Part shown: piece by piece, positions 13,721 through 22,259 of the stretch
Position numbering within the stretch: the stretch's first letter is position 1
How the letters are laid out: each line of letters starts with the position of its first letter
NCBI GenBank assembly: GCA_023146115.1
Contig: JAGLCS010000025.1
Location: forward strand, 1 to 63,762
From: Abyssibacter sp.
GTDB taxonomy: Bacteria; Pseudomonadota; Gammaproteobacteria; Nevskiales; OUC007
Length of the DNA stretch: 63,762 bases
Direction: 5' to 3'
Translations under genes and position numbers: made by a program
The notes under the pieces: model-generated
Told to the model about the DNA's origin: nothing
Seen by the model: the letters and a program-made list of their open reading frames with translations, nothing else
Databases searched by the model: none

Positions 13721-16681
13721 ATGCGCCCTTATCTGCTATGTCTTGTTCCCCTGCTGATCCTCACTGCCTGCGACAGTCGGGATTCCACGAACGTGACGTT
13801 TCAGGAGCCGCCGCCGGAGCCGGTCTCGATCAGCGTCGAACGCATTGGTGACGGGGCCGGCTCTGTTCGATCGGAGCCACCGGGCACGATCGATTGCGGA
13901 GCCCAGTGCAGCGCCGACTTCGAGGCCACGACCACGCTGACGCTGGTCGCCGAGCCAGCGACGGACAACCGCTTTTCGGGCTGGGGCGGCGCGTGCTCGG
14001 GCACCGCACAATGCATGTTGACCTTGAGTGGGCCAACCACCGTCACCGCGCGCTTCGAGCCAATCAGCCAGCCCGCGCTGCACGTGACCAAACCAGGCCT
14101 GAACGGGCGCGGCACCGTGACCAGCACGCCCGAAGGCCTGCGCTGCGACACGGACTGCAGCGAAGCCTCGGCCGAGTTCGAGGATGGAACCAGCGTGACG
14201 CTGACCGCTGCTGCCGCCACCGGTCACTACTTCGCCGGTTGGTCAGGCGATTGCGAGGGCGAGACCTGCAGCCTGAGCATGACGGCCGACCGCAACGTGG
14301 CGGCGACCTTCCTGCCAGACGCGCCCCAAGGCGCCTGGTATGGCGGGGACGGTCACGTGCACAACGATCATTCCAGCGACGGCAGCTTTCTGCGGCAGGG
14401 GCTGGACGACCGCGGTCCCGGCACGACCAGCATCGCGGACCAGATCGGCTTTGCCGTGCTGCAGCAACTGGACTGGATGCCGCTAACCGATCATCGCACC
14501 TTCGACCAGCACTACGACCCGCTGTGGGACAGCGACCAGTTACTGCTGATCACCGGCGAGGAGGCCAACGGCTCGCCGCATTGCACCGTCTTCGGCCACA
14601 TCGACACGGCCGTACAGGGCGCGGGCCCGGCGGGCGATCCCGGATTCAGAACCGTTCAGCAGTCGCTGTGGGACATCCGTGCACAAGGCGCGCTGTGGAA
14701 TCAGGCTCACCCCGACCGGCGCAGCTATGACCAGGCAAACGACACCGCCAATGCCTTCGGCTCACAGGTCGGTCAGGCGCTGGCCGAGGTTTGGAACCGC
14801 GGCGAAAACCCCGAGGCGGAGATCGACTACGCCGAAAACCGCTGGAACGCTGGCTGGCGATTTGGCGTGGTCGGCGCCAGTGACAATCACGACAAGCTGC
14901 TGTGGGCGATCTCTGGCCCCGGCTCGCCCACCACTTACGTGTTCGCGGCCGATGATTCCGAGCGCGCCATTCTTCAGGGCTTGGCCGCCGGCAGGACGAC
15001 CGTGTCGTCCGGTCCATTAGGTCCGTTCCTGACGCTGGAGGCCGACGTTGACGGCGATGGCCGCTTCGAGGGCGTGGTCGGCGACGAGCTGCTTGCGGAG
15101 CCAGGCACCCGCTTTCAGCTGCGCATCGGCGCCGAACGCGCGCTGGGTCTGGACGTTCGGCTGTATGCCGCGCCGGGTCGGGACAACGGTCCGGACAATC
15201 CGCTCGAGCCGCTGGCCACCCTGAGCGGAACCGAGCTCGCCACCGGCGCCATCACGCTGGATGTGACGGCGCCCAATGCAGGCCACGGATGGTGGTATCT
15301 GATGGTGCGCGGCCCGGGAGTGATTTCCGGACTCGGCGCCCCTGCCAACCCCAGCGATCAGCTCCTGGCGATGACCACGCCCATCTTCGTATCGGTCACC
15401 GGTGAACGGGCCGAGCCGCAACCGGAAATCCCGGTGCCCGTCGATTCGGCGCTGTCGGATAACGCCAAACCGGCGTTCTCCGGCGCTGATTTCCACGGCT
15501 TTGCCGATGTCGCCGTAGCCGGGTCGGCCGTGCATCTCGTCGCGGAACAGCATCAGCCCGCCGCCACCACCGTCGTCTACCGTCGCGGCTCAACCGGCCG
15601 GGACACGCTCACCGACCCCGTCGTGCTCAGCACATCGCGCACGGCACGCTTTCCCCGTGTGGCCGCACGCAACGGCACGGTATGGGTGGTCTGGCAGGAC
15701 GAGGGCGAGGATCAGACGCCACGCCGCCCGCAGATTCACCTGCGCAGCAGCGTCGACAACGGCGAAAACTGGGGCGATGTAGTGGTCGTCAGCCAGGGCG
15801 CGGGCCGGGCCATGCACCCGGACATCGATGTCACCCCCACAGGACTTCCGGTGGTCGTGTGGCAGGACAACGCGACCGGCACACTGCCCGCGCCGCTGAA
15901 TCTGGCGGCCTTCGACATCATGGCCCGGGTGGTCGGACAGGACGCCGAACCCATTAATCTGTCGGGTGCCGGCAAGTCCGTGAACCCCGCCATCCCGCTG
16001 GTGGATACGCGTAGTGCACGGCATCCCGCGTCGATTGCACCTGCCGTCGCTGTCCGTGGTGACGGCCTGATCGCCGTCAGCTGGCAAGACAACCGCTTCG
16101 ACAGCGAGCCCGGCTGGACCGGCTCGCTGCTCACCGGCGAGGGCACCGATCCGGACGATTGGGAGATTCTGGTCGCCACACGCGCTGCTGGAGGCGACTG
16201 GTCCGCCCCCGTCAATGCCAGCGGCGACGCCAGCCATGCCGACTGGCATTCCACCCTCGCCTTCACTGAGGAGGGCGCGCTTGTCGTGGCCTGGGACGCC
16301 AAGGACAACAGCGGCTCCTCCGGCCGCGACCTGTTCATCCGCAGCGCACGTTCGGCCGACGACGGTGCGAACTTCACCGCGCCTATCGCAGTGACCAACG
16401 TGGCCAATCCGGGCATGGCCCGCCGTCCGGTGTTCGGAACCACCGCGCTGGGCACGCTGACACTGACCTGGTCTGACAGCCGCAGCGACGACTGGCGCTG
16501 GCGCGTTTACGCCGCCACGGTCACGGCTGGCGGGTTTGGTGATGAGCAACGCATCAGCGGGCCCGGCAATGCGACGTTCCAACGCCTGGAACGCGGCCAG
16601 CTGGTCTACACCAGCGACCGCCTGCTTGAGCGCGTGCAGCGCGATTCGCGGTTCTCCGTGTTCCGAACAACGCTGCGCTAG
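13721..16681 (+). CDS. PHP-type metallohydrolase lipoprotein with two cell-surface repeats and sialidase-like propeller
   Basis: A 986-residue lipoprotein (MRPYLLCLVPLLILTAC, Cys17). Residues about 35-113 and 118-198 are two Cys-containing bacterial repeat domains (GWGGACSG and GWSGDCEG, each ending in ATF/ARF-type residues), the InlB-like repeat seen in surface proteins. From about 205 comes a PHP/CehA-McbA-type domain, with GDGHVHNDHSSDG giving the HxH (His212, His214), then LTDHRTFD, GEE, QAHPDRR and GASDNHDKLLW as further metal ligands. After about 590 come BNR/Asp-box-like repeats (RFPRVAARNGTVWVVWQDEG and SSVDNGENW), probably a propeller. It likely hydrolyses a phosphoester or a carbamate-like bond on the cell surface. 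It is convergent with PhoD. Confidence 0.85.
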   Translation: MRPYLLCLVPLLILTACDSRDSTNVTFQEPPPEPVSISVERIGDGAGSVRSEPPGTIDCGAQCSADFEATTTLTLVAEPATDNRFSGWGGACSGTAQCMLTLSGPTTVTARFEPISQPALHVTKPGLNGRGTVTSTPEGLRCDTDCSEASAEFEDGTSVTLTAAAATGHYFAGWSGDCEGETCSLSMTADRNVAATFLPDAPQGAWYGGDGHVHNDHSSDGSFLRQGLDDRGPGTTSIADQIGFAVLQQLDWMPLTDHRTFDQHYDPLWDSDQLLLITGEEANGSPHCTVFGHIDTAVQGAGPAGDPGFRTVQQSLWDIRAQGALWNQAHPDRRSYDQANDTANAFGSQVGQALAEVWNRGENPEAEIDYAENRWNAGWRFGVVGASDNHDKLLWAISGPGSPTTYVFAADDSERAILQGLAAGRTTVSSGPLGPFLTLEADVDGDGRFEGVVGDELLAEPGTRFQLRIGAERALGLDVRLYAAPGRDNGPDNPLEPLATLSGTELATGAITLDVTAPNAGHGWWYLMVRGPGVISGLGAPANPSDQLLAMTTPIFVSVTGERAEPQPEIPVPVDSALSDNAKPAFSGADFHGFADVAVAGSAVHLVAEQHQPAATTVVYRRGSTGRDTLTDPVVLSTSRTARFPRVAARNGTVWVVWQDEGEDQTPRRPQIHLRSSVDNGENWGDVVVVSQGAGRAMHPDIDVTPTGLPVVVWQDNATGTLPAPLNLAAFDIMARVVGQDAEPINLSGAGKSVNPAIPLVDTRSARHPASIAPAVAVRGDGLIAVSWQDNRFDSEPGWTGSLLTGEGTDPDDWEILVATRAAGGDWSAPVNASGDASHADWHSTLAFTEEGALVVAWDAKDNSGSSGRDLFIRSARSADDGANFTAPIAVTNVANPGMARRPVFGTTALGTLTLTWSDSRSDDWRWRVYAATVTAGGFGDEQRISGPGNATFQRLERGQLVYTSDRLLERVQRDSRFSVFRTTLR

Positions 16682-16712
16682 AACAGCCGCCGAACGACCG
16701 CCGAAGGTCGCC

Positions 16713-16743
16713 AGAAAAGCGCTGTGTGAATTGGTGCTTTTCT
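16713..16743. terminator. Weak bidirectional terminator between convergent genes
   Basis: AGAAAAGC (16713-16720) is the exact complement of GCTTTTCT (16736-16743). With its A- and T-rich arms the hairpin could serve both the PHP lipoprotein and the PhoD gene, whose stop codon it touches. Confidence 0.4.
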
Positions 16744-18403
16744 ACGGCGCCAGGACCGGCGCATCGGGCCGGGCTTCTGTAGGAGCCTCCGCGCGCCGCA
16801 GATGATTTTCCCCGGAGCGCGTGAACAGGCCGGTGGCGTAGTACTCGCCGGACGCCGGGTCGGTGATCGAATCGACATACCACCACTCGCCCTGCGTGCG
16901 CTCGTGGGTCATGTCCAGCAGCACATAGCCGTGCTGCTCGCCCTCGAAATATTTGATATGCGGGTCAACAAGATTGAACGCGGCCTGCAGTAGCGGCGTG
17001 GTGCCGGCCGGAAACCCGCTGGAGGTCACCGAGGGTGTCACGAACTCCACACCCAAACCCTTGATCAGCCCCAGGTCCACCGGATCGCCGACGATGTTGT
17101 CGAGCAAGGTCAGCAGATCACCCGGATCACGATAAAGCTCCATGCCCCAGCTGCTGTGGATGTCGCCGGTGAGCACGATGACATCATCCAGACCGTTCGC
17201 CTCGATCATGTTGAACACGCGATCGCGGGCCGCCGGGTAGCCATCCCACTGGTCGGCATTCAGCGCCAGCAGCTCCTCGGCCAGAGTCAGTCCCAGTACG
17301 GAGAGATCGGGTAACGACGCCAGCCGCAGCTGACCGAACATCACCTGCTGCCCGAGGATCTTCCACCGCGCGCTGGTGGTTGCCAGCCGGCCCGCAAGCC
17401 AGGCTTCCTGCACGCCACCGAGCAACTGCCGTGAGGGGTCATTCAGGTCTTGCGAGTTCAGCGGAGGCGTCGGCAACTGCTCATCGCGGCCATACAAGCG
17501 CGTGTCGAGCATCAGCAGATCAACCAGATCACCAAAGGTGAACTGGCGCCAGATCCGCTGATCATCATTTGGGTCCACCACCCGGATCGGCATCCACTCG
17601 AAATAGGCCTGGATCGCGGTGGCCTTGCGCTCCAGCCAGACGCCCTCGTCGCCTTCGGTGTGATTCTGCGCGCCGTCCGACCAGGAATCGTTGGTCGATT
17701 CGTGGTCGTCCCAGACGCAAATCATCGGATGCTGTCGCTGCAGCGCCTGCAGGTCCGGATCGGTCTTGTACTGCGCGTGCCGCTGCCGGTAGTCGGTGAG
17801 CGAAACGATTTCGTGATCCGGAAAATGCGCTCGATCCAGACTGCCGCTGCTGCCGCTTTCGTAGAGAAAGTCGCCGAGATGGAACACCGCATCCAGATCC
17901 TGCCGCGCGGCCATGTGGCGGTAGGTGGAAAAGTAGCCCGCCGGGTAATTGGAACAGGATGTGAACGCAAACCGCAGACGGTCGACGCTGCCCACCGGCA
18001 AGGTCTTGGTGCGGCCGACCGGCGACCGCGTCTCGCCGACACTAAACCGGTAGTAATAAGTCGTTCCCGGCTGCAGGCCCGCCGGATCAACCTTGACCGT
18101 GTAGTCCCGCTCGGCCGTCGTCATGACCACCTCATCGGCAACAATAGCCTGCAGCGCCGGGTCGGTGGCGACCTGATAGCGCACCGCCACCGGGCCGTCT
18201 TGCGCCGGCGTCACCCGCGTCCACAAGATCACGCGATCGCTGAGCGGATCGCCACTGGCGACGCCGTGGTTAAAGGCCGCTGCACCATCGGTCGGTGGCT
18301 CCCGCCCGGTCGGGTCGGTTGATGAGCCACAACCACTGAACACCGGCACCAGCGCTACACCAGTCAGCAATCCGGACTGACGAAGAAAACGACGACGATC
18401 CAT
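16742..18403 (-). CDS. phoD: PhoD-like alkaline phosphatase, Tat lipoprotein
   Basis: A 553-residue metallophosphoesterase. The Tat signal is MDRRRFLRQSGLLTGVALVPVFSGC with a lipobox Cys. A fibronectin-like PhoD N-terminal domain follows (NHGVASGDPLSDRVILWTRVTP, GTTYYYRFSVGETRSPVGRTKT). Then come the catalytic ligands FTSCSNYPAGYF, HLGDFLYE, CVWDDHESTND and LTGDIHSSWGMEL. PhoD enzymes hydrolyse phosphodiesters and phosphomonoesters with Fe/Ca and are exported folded by Tat. The C-terminus (WWYVDSI ... YYATGLFTRSGENHLRRAEAP) is typical. It is convergent with the PHP lipoprotein. Together with the PhoX-like gene this is a phosphate- or phosphoester-scavenging block, though I do not see a clear pho box. 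Confidence 0.93.
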   Translation of the reverse strand: MDRRRFLRQSGLLTGVALVPVFSGCGSSTDPTGREPPTDGAAAFNHGVASGDPLSDRVILWTRVTPAQDGPVAVRYQVATDPALQAIVADEVVMTTAERDYTVKVDPAGLQPGTTYYYRFSVGETRSPVGRTKTLPVGSVDRLRFAFTSCSNYPAGYFSTYRHMAARQDLDAVFHLGDFLYESGSSGSLDRAHFPDHEIVSLTDYRQRHAQYKTDPDLQALQRQHPMICVWDDHESTNDSWSDGAQNHTEGDEGVWLERKATAIQAYFEWMPIRVVDPNDDQRIWRQFTFGDLVDLLMLDTRLYGRDEQLPTPPLNSQDLNDPSRQLLGGVQEAWLAGRLATTSARWKILGQQVMFGQLRLASLPDLSVLGLTLAEELLALNADQWDGYPAARDRVFNMIEANGLDDVIVLTGDIHSSWGMELYRDPGDLLTLLDNIVGDPVDLGLIKGLGVEFVTPSVTSSGFPAGTTPLLQAAFNLVDPHIKYFEGEQHGYVLLDMTHERTQGEWWYVDSITDPASGEYYATGLFTRSGENHLRRAEAPTEARPDAPVLAP

Positions 18404-18572
18404 AACAACACGAGCCCCGGGCGCCCGGACGGACGCGATCTGAACAGTGTGCTCGGCGCAGATGAAACACTCGCGACAAAACAGGCCCGTTCATGGGCGG
18501 ATGATCCCGAACACGAACGGCCGCGTAGCGCCGCACGCGGGGTTGGCAGCCGCGGCACCGCGTCATCCACAT

Positions 18573-18610
18573 AAAAAAAACCGGACGCTGGAAACCCAGC
18601 GCCCGGTTTT
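18573..18610 (-). terminator. Rho-independent terminator of the M36 peptidase gene
   Basis: On the minus strand a 14-bp stem, AAAACCGGGCGCTG with one G-T pair (18610-18597 with 18590-18577), is followed by a run of eight T (18580-18573). It lies 22 bp after the peptidase stop. Confidence 0.9.
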
Positions 18611-18632
18611 GACTATCCAGCTAAGCGAATCG

Positions 18633-21600
18633 CTAGCGCTGGGGTTGCACCTCTCGGCGGCGGTAGGTGAGCGCCATGCTCATCGCCAGCAGGAAGGCGA
18701 GCACACCCAGGCCCAGGCTACCGCTGGAACCGGTCGGAGGGTTGCCGATGTCGTCATCTCCATCGCCACCACCCTGGCTGGCTTCACAGACGAAGGGCGT
18801 GTAGTCCTCGACCACGCCCACGTGATCCGCACTGTCACGCGCCGGGGCAACCGCTTCCAGGCCGGCACCGCGCTTGGCGAAGCCGTTGGAACAGGCCTCG
18901 AAGTCCAGGTAATCGTTCGCCAGGACCACGGACAGCACGGCATCTCGGGCTTCGGTGAAGGTCGCGTTGGCCGGCGTCATCTTGAAGCCGCCGATGATGT
19001 AGTCCTTCATCCGCGACTGGGCCTCGGCAAAGCTGTGACGCGGATCGTTGATCAACCCGGCATAGCATTCCCACATCATGTTGGCCCAGATCTCACCGGA
19101 GTTATGCACGGCCGAGTTCGTCGCGCCATCGCCGCCATCCGGTGTCGGTTCGCCATCGGAGATGTGCTTGAACGTGAACGCGTTCAGGTTGAAGTCCGTG
19201 GAGTACGGTGCCCGGCGAATGCCGTTGTAGAAGTTGAACGTCACGTAGCCAGCCAGCGAGTAGGCGCCGGAGTAGTTCGTGTTGAACGGCGCATTCGCGT
19301 CATCTTCACGAGCCGACAGCATGAAGGCGTTGATATCGCCCCAACCTTCGGACATGGCACCGGCCTGCTGGTTGCTGGAATCGGTCAGACGATGGTGCAC
19401 GTAGTGGAAGAACTCGTGCGCGATGATCTGGTTGTCCAGCGTGCCGTCGGCATCCAGAGATGGCTCGCGATTGACCCGCATGGTGACCTCGCCCGCCGCC
19501 AGATTGTCCTTGATGATCTGGCCATCGGCCTTGCTGATCATCACCGACGGAATCTGGTAGAGCGGATCGGTCGGACTGCTCGGCAACGGCACAATCGGCA
19601 CGTCTGCATTGCCCATGGTGATCGGTGCGGTGTCGACATTGTTGACCACGACCATGGCCGAAGCACCGGACGCCAACGCAAACTGCGCCTTGGTGGTGAA
19701 CGGACATCCGCCACGGTCGATGAGCGCGACATTGCCCGCCAACGCCAGTTGCGGGATTCCGGGCACATTGACCAAACCGGCGACAGGGTCAGCAAACCCG
19801 CAGCCATCCGTATCGGAATCACCCAGGCTGTCGCTGGCGATGACCACGGAGCCAGTCACGTCGAAGGTCGCCGGGCCAAACGAGGCGCCGGTGAACCCGA
19901 AGGGGTCGGTTTCGGTCGGTGTCAGCTGCTTGACCTCACCGGCCAGGGCGCCGTCGAACAGATACTGCTGCATGGTCGGGGACGAGCCGTCCGCCGGTGT
20001 CGCCATGTTCGCGTTGTTGCGACCAGAGGCATCCTGACCCTGCGCGAGAATGGGGTCACCGTCGACACCGCCACGGCCGTAGTTATCCAGCTGGGCATTG
20101 CCTGAGGCTTCGTCGAAGCCATGGTCATACCACCAATCGTGCAACCAGTTGTTGATGTAGAACAGATTGACGACGGCTGCCTGCTGGGCATTGGCCGTGC
20201 TCGGATCGGTATCGGCTACCAGATCATAGTCGAACGTGCTGTCGCCGTTGGTCGCACCGTAGGTGTCACCGATGACGCCGTCGATGATCGGCGTGCACAG
20301 GTTCAGCGGGTTCGAAATGATGCCCGAGACCGGCGTGTCGAGGCTGTCAATACAGGCTTCGACGTTATTACCGACGGTGGTCGTTGCACCCTCTTCCAGC
20401 CAGGGGTCACCGGTGGAAATCGGGCCGGCTTCCAGCGTCACCAGGTTGGTCGATGCCGACACGCGCGGCACGTTGACATCGGGCGTGGCGGCGGCGAACG
20501 GGGTCTGCCCGTTGCCCAGAGGAGAATCGAAGGGGGCATAGGGCGCCGTGGCGTCGGCGAACACGCGGTACGAATAGGTCGCATCGGAGACCAGGTTCTT
20601 CCGGTGTAGCAGACTGCCGTCCTGCGCGGAGACCACGAATGCGAACGCGCTCAGAGCACCACCCACACGGGTGCGGCTGAACAGCTCCACGTAGAACGCT
20701 GGCTCCAGCGTGTTGCCACGCGGGTAATAAATCGGACGACTGCGCGGACGACGCTCCAGCACATGGGAATCGAGCAGGTTCGGGATGTTGAACCAGGTGT
20801 ACTCGCCCTGGGTTTCCTGCGGCACGAGATCCAGGGCGTTCATCACGCCACCCATTAGACCCCAGGCACCGGCCACGGCTTGTGCCGCTGACAGAATCGG
20901 CGTCTGCGCGGCGAGCGCATCGACATCATAATCGGTGGCGAAATAACCGGAGACCGCCACGGGCTGATAGGAGCGATCCAGCAACACGTTGATATAACGC
21001 TGGAACACTTCCCGACCGTTCACCCGCTGACGGAACCGCACGATGCCCGGACCGGTGCCGTTGAACTGTGCGTTCACGACCTCGGCATTCTCGATCATCT
21101 CGGCCGTCAGGTTCAGCTGCTTGGCTTCCGTCGCCAGATGCGCCTTTGCCTGCGCGATCAGTAATTCACGGTCGGAGGCCAGCGCCCCCACGGCAGCCGG
21201 AGTTGCTGTCTGCTTGGCCCACAGGAAGGTCGGCGTGCCCAACTGACGGTCAAACTGAGCCGACAACAGTCGACCACTGAAACCGGAACTCGGCACCGCG
21301 GACACACTCGTCGCGTCTTCGGCGAAGAACTTGTCGTAGTTGCCAATTCGCAGGCCTTCGGGGTCAGTGTTGCTGAACCCGGACGTCACAGGCGAGGCCG
21401 CGGCGATTGCCTTGGTGGGAGCCATCACGCAGGCCGCTTCACCGACCGCCGTCAGCGTCAGACTTGCGCTGTAGTCGGTCGCACCACTGGCCAGGAACGG
21501 ACACACCACAGCGGTCAGGGTTCCGGCCTGAGGATCACTGACCCGCACGTTCTCTTCCGGCGAACCACCGTCGCTGGAGCCGAGTTCCGCGCCGTCCTGG

Positions 21601-21947
21601 TAGATCGTCAGCACGAGATCGGGATCGGTCGCAACCACGACATCGGAGCCCGCGTCCCACTCAATGTGGAAATCGGCGATCAACGAGTTGGAATCGTAGA
21701 AACCGGCCGGGACCGTCAGCACGATGTCATGCGAATCGTCCGTGCCCTGTGCACAGGAGTTGGTCGCTGCGCCGGAGGCACCCGCCAGCGCCGTTCCAGT
21801 CCATTCGACCGTAAGCGACTGCCCTGGCGTGCCGGGTGCGGTAACTTCCTGGGAAGCCGGTTCGGATGCGTTTGCGTAAGACGCAAACAGAATGAGCGCG
21901 GAGCTGCCGAGCAGCGCCACGTGAGATCGTCGATTTGCAGGCCCCAT
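18633..21947 (-). CDS. M36 (fungalysin-like) secreted metallopeptidase with PA domain and GlyGly-CTERM-like tail
   Basis: An 1104-residue secreted zinc peptidase. It starts MGPANRRSHVALLGSSALILFASYANA, a signal peptide; ATG 21947 is preferred because GGAG lies 9 bp upstream, with ATG 21962 as the alternative. A first beta domain (about 35-170) is followed by an FTP-like propeptide (about 200-340: FLWAKQT, NGREVFQRYINVLLDRSYQPVAVSGYFA). The M36 catalytic region holds HEFFHYVHHR, GAMSEGWGDINAFML (third ligand Glu) and NSGEIWANMMWECY. A protease-associated (PA) domain is inserted at about 700-830 (LIDRGGCPFTTKA). The C-terminus, GSSGSLGLGVLAFLLAMSMA then RRR, resembles a GlyGly-CTERM rhombosortase signal. 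It is divergent from an amidohydrolase. Confidence 0.93.
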   Translation of the reverse strand: MGPANRRSHVALLGSSALILFASYANASEPASQEVTAPGTPGQSLTVEWTGTALAGASGAATNSCAQGTDDSHDIVLTVPAGFYDSNSLIADFHIEWDAGSDVVVATDPDLVLTIYQDGAELGSSDGGSPEENVRVSDPQAGTLTAVVCPFLASGATDYSASLTLTAVGEAACVMAPTKAIAAASPVTSGFSNTDPEGLRIGNYDKFFAEDATSVSAVPSSGFSGRLLSAQFDRQLGTPTFLWAKQTATPAAVGALASDRELLIAQAKAHLATEAKQLNLTAEMIENAEVVNAQFNGTGPGIVRFRQRVNGREVFQRYINVLLDRSYQPVAVSGYFATDYDVDALAAQTPILSAAQAVAGAWGLMGGVMNALDLVPQETQGEYTWFNIPNLLDSHVLERRPRSRPIYYPRGNTLEPAFYVELFSRTRVGGALSAFAFVVSAQDGSLLHRKNLVSDATYSYRVFADATAPYAPFDSPLGNGQTPFAAATPDVNVPRVSASTNLVTLEAGPISTGDPWLEEGATTTVGNNVEACIDSLDTPVSGIISNPLNLCTPIIDGVIGDTYGATNGDSTFDYDLVADTDPSTANAQQAAVVNLFYINNWLHDWWYDHGFDEASGNAQLDNYGRGGVDGDPILAQGQDASGRNNANMATPADGSSPTMQQYLFDGALAGEVKQLTPTETDPFGFTGASFGPATFDVTGSVVIASDSLGDSDTDGCGFADPVAGLVNVPGIPQLALAGNVALIDRGGCPFTTKAQFALASGASAMVVVNNVDTAPITMGNADVPIVPLPSSPTDPLYQIPSVMISKADGQIIKDNLAAGEVTMRVNREPSLDADGTLDNQIIAHEFFHYVHHRLTDSSNQQAGAMSEGWGDINAFMLSAREDDANAPFNTNYSGAYSLAGYVTFNFYNGIRRAPYSTDFNLNAFTFKHISDGEPTPDGGDGATNSAVHNSGEIWANMMWECYAGLINDPRHSFAEAQSRMKDYIIGGFKMTPANATFTEARDAVLSVVLANDYLDFEACSNGFAKRGAGLEAVAPARDSADHVGVVEDYTPFVCEASQGGGDGDDDIGNPPTGSSGSLGLGVLAFLLAMSMALTYRRREVQPQR

Positions 21948-22259
21948 GACCAAGTTCTCCATGCAAACGACGCGCGTCAACGAGTGACCCGCGTCCTGCG
22001 AGTGTTGAGTGGATGGTGTAGCAGCGCGGTTTCGGGCGAGAGCCCGCCGCACCGGTCCGATCGTCGCCGGACTAGTTCAGTAGAAACTTTACGGAAAAGT
22101 TCCATGCAAGGATATCGCCAACAGCCCCCCTCGTCCCGCCACAGCCGCCGTCTGGCCGAAGATTCCCACACGGGAGCGGCGACGGTTGCCTTGCCTCGCT
22201 TCACCCGACGACGCGGTGGCGGTAGGCTGCAGGGGTCTTTTCTGCGCACTGCATCTTCC
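21948..22259. other. Divergent intergenic region, M36 peptidase / amidohydrolase
   Basis: A 312-bp spacer with no convincing gene. It holds a GGGCGAGAGCCC hairpin near 22038-22050 and a short palindrome AACTTT-ACGGA-AAAGTT at 22085-22101 that could be an operator or part of a promoter for either side. A plus-strand open frame crosses the region but has no signal or domain and is best read as leader. Confidence 0.4.

Noticed and set aside
18447-20105. 552-codon plus-strand open frame
   Set aside because: Antisense to the M36 peptidase; its His/Arg/Gly-rich text is typical of an artefact of GC-rich coding DNA.
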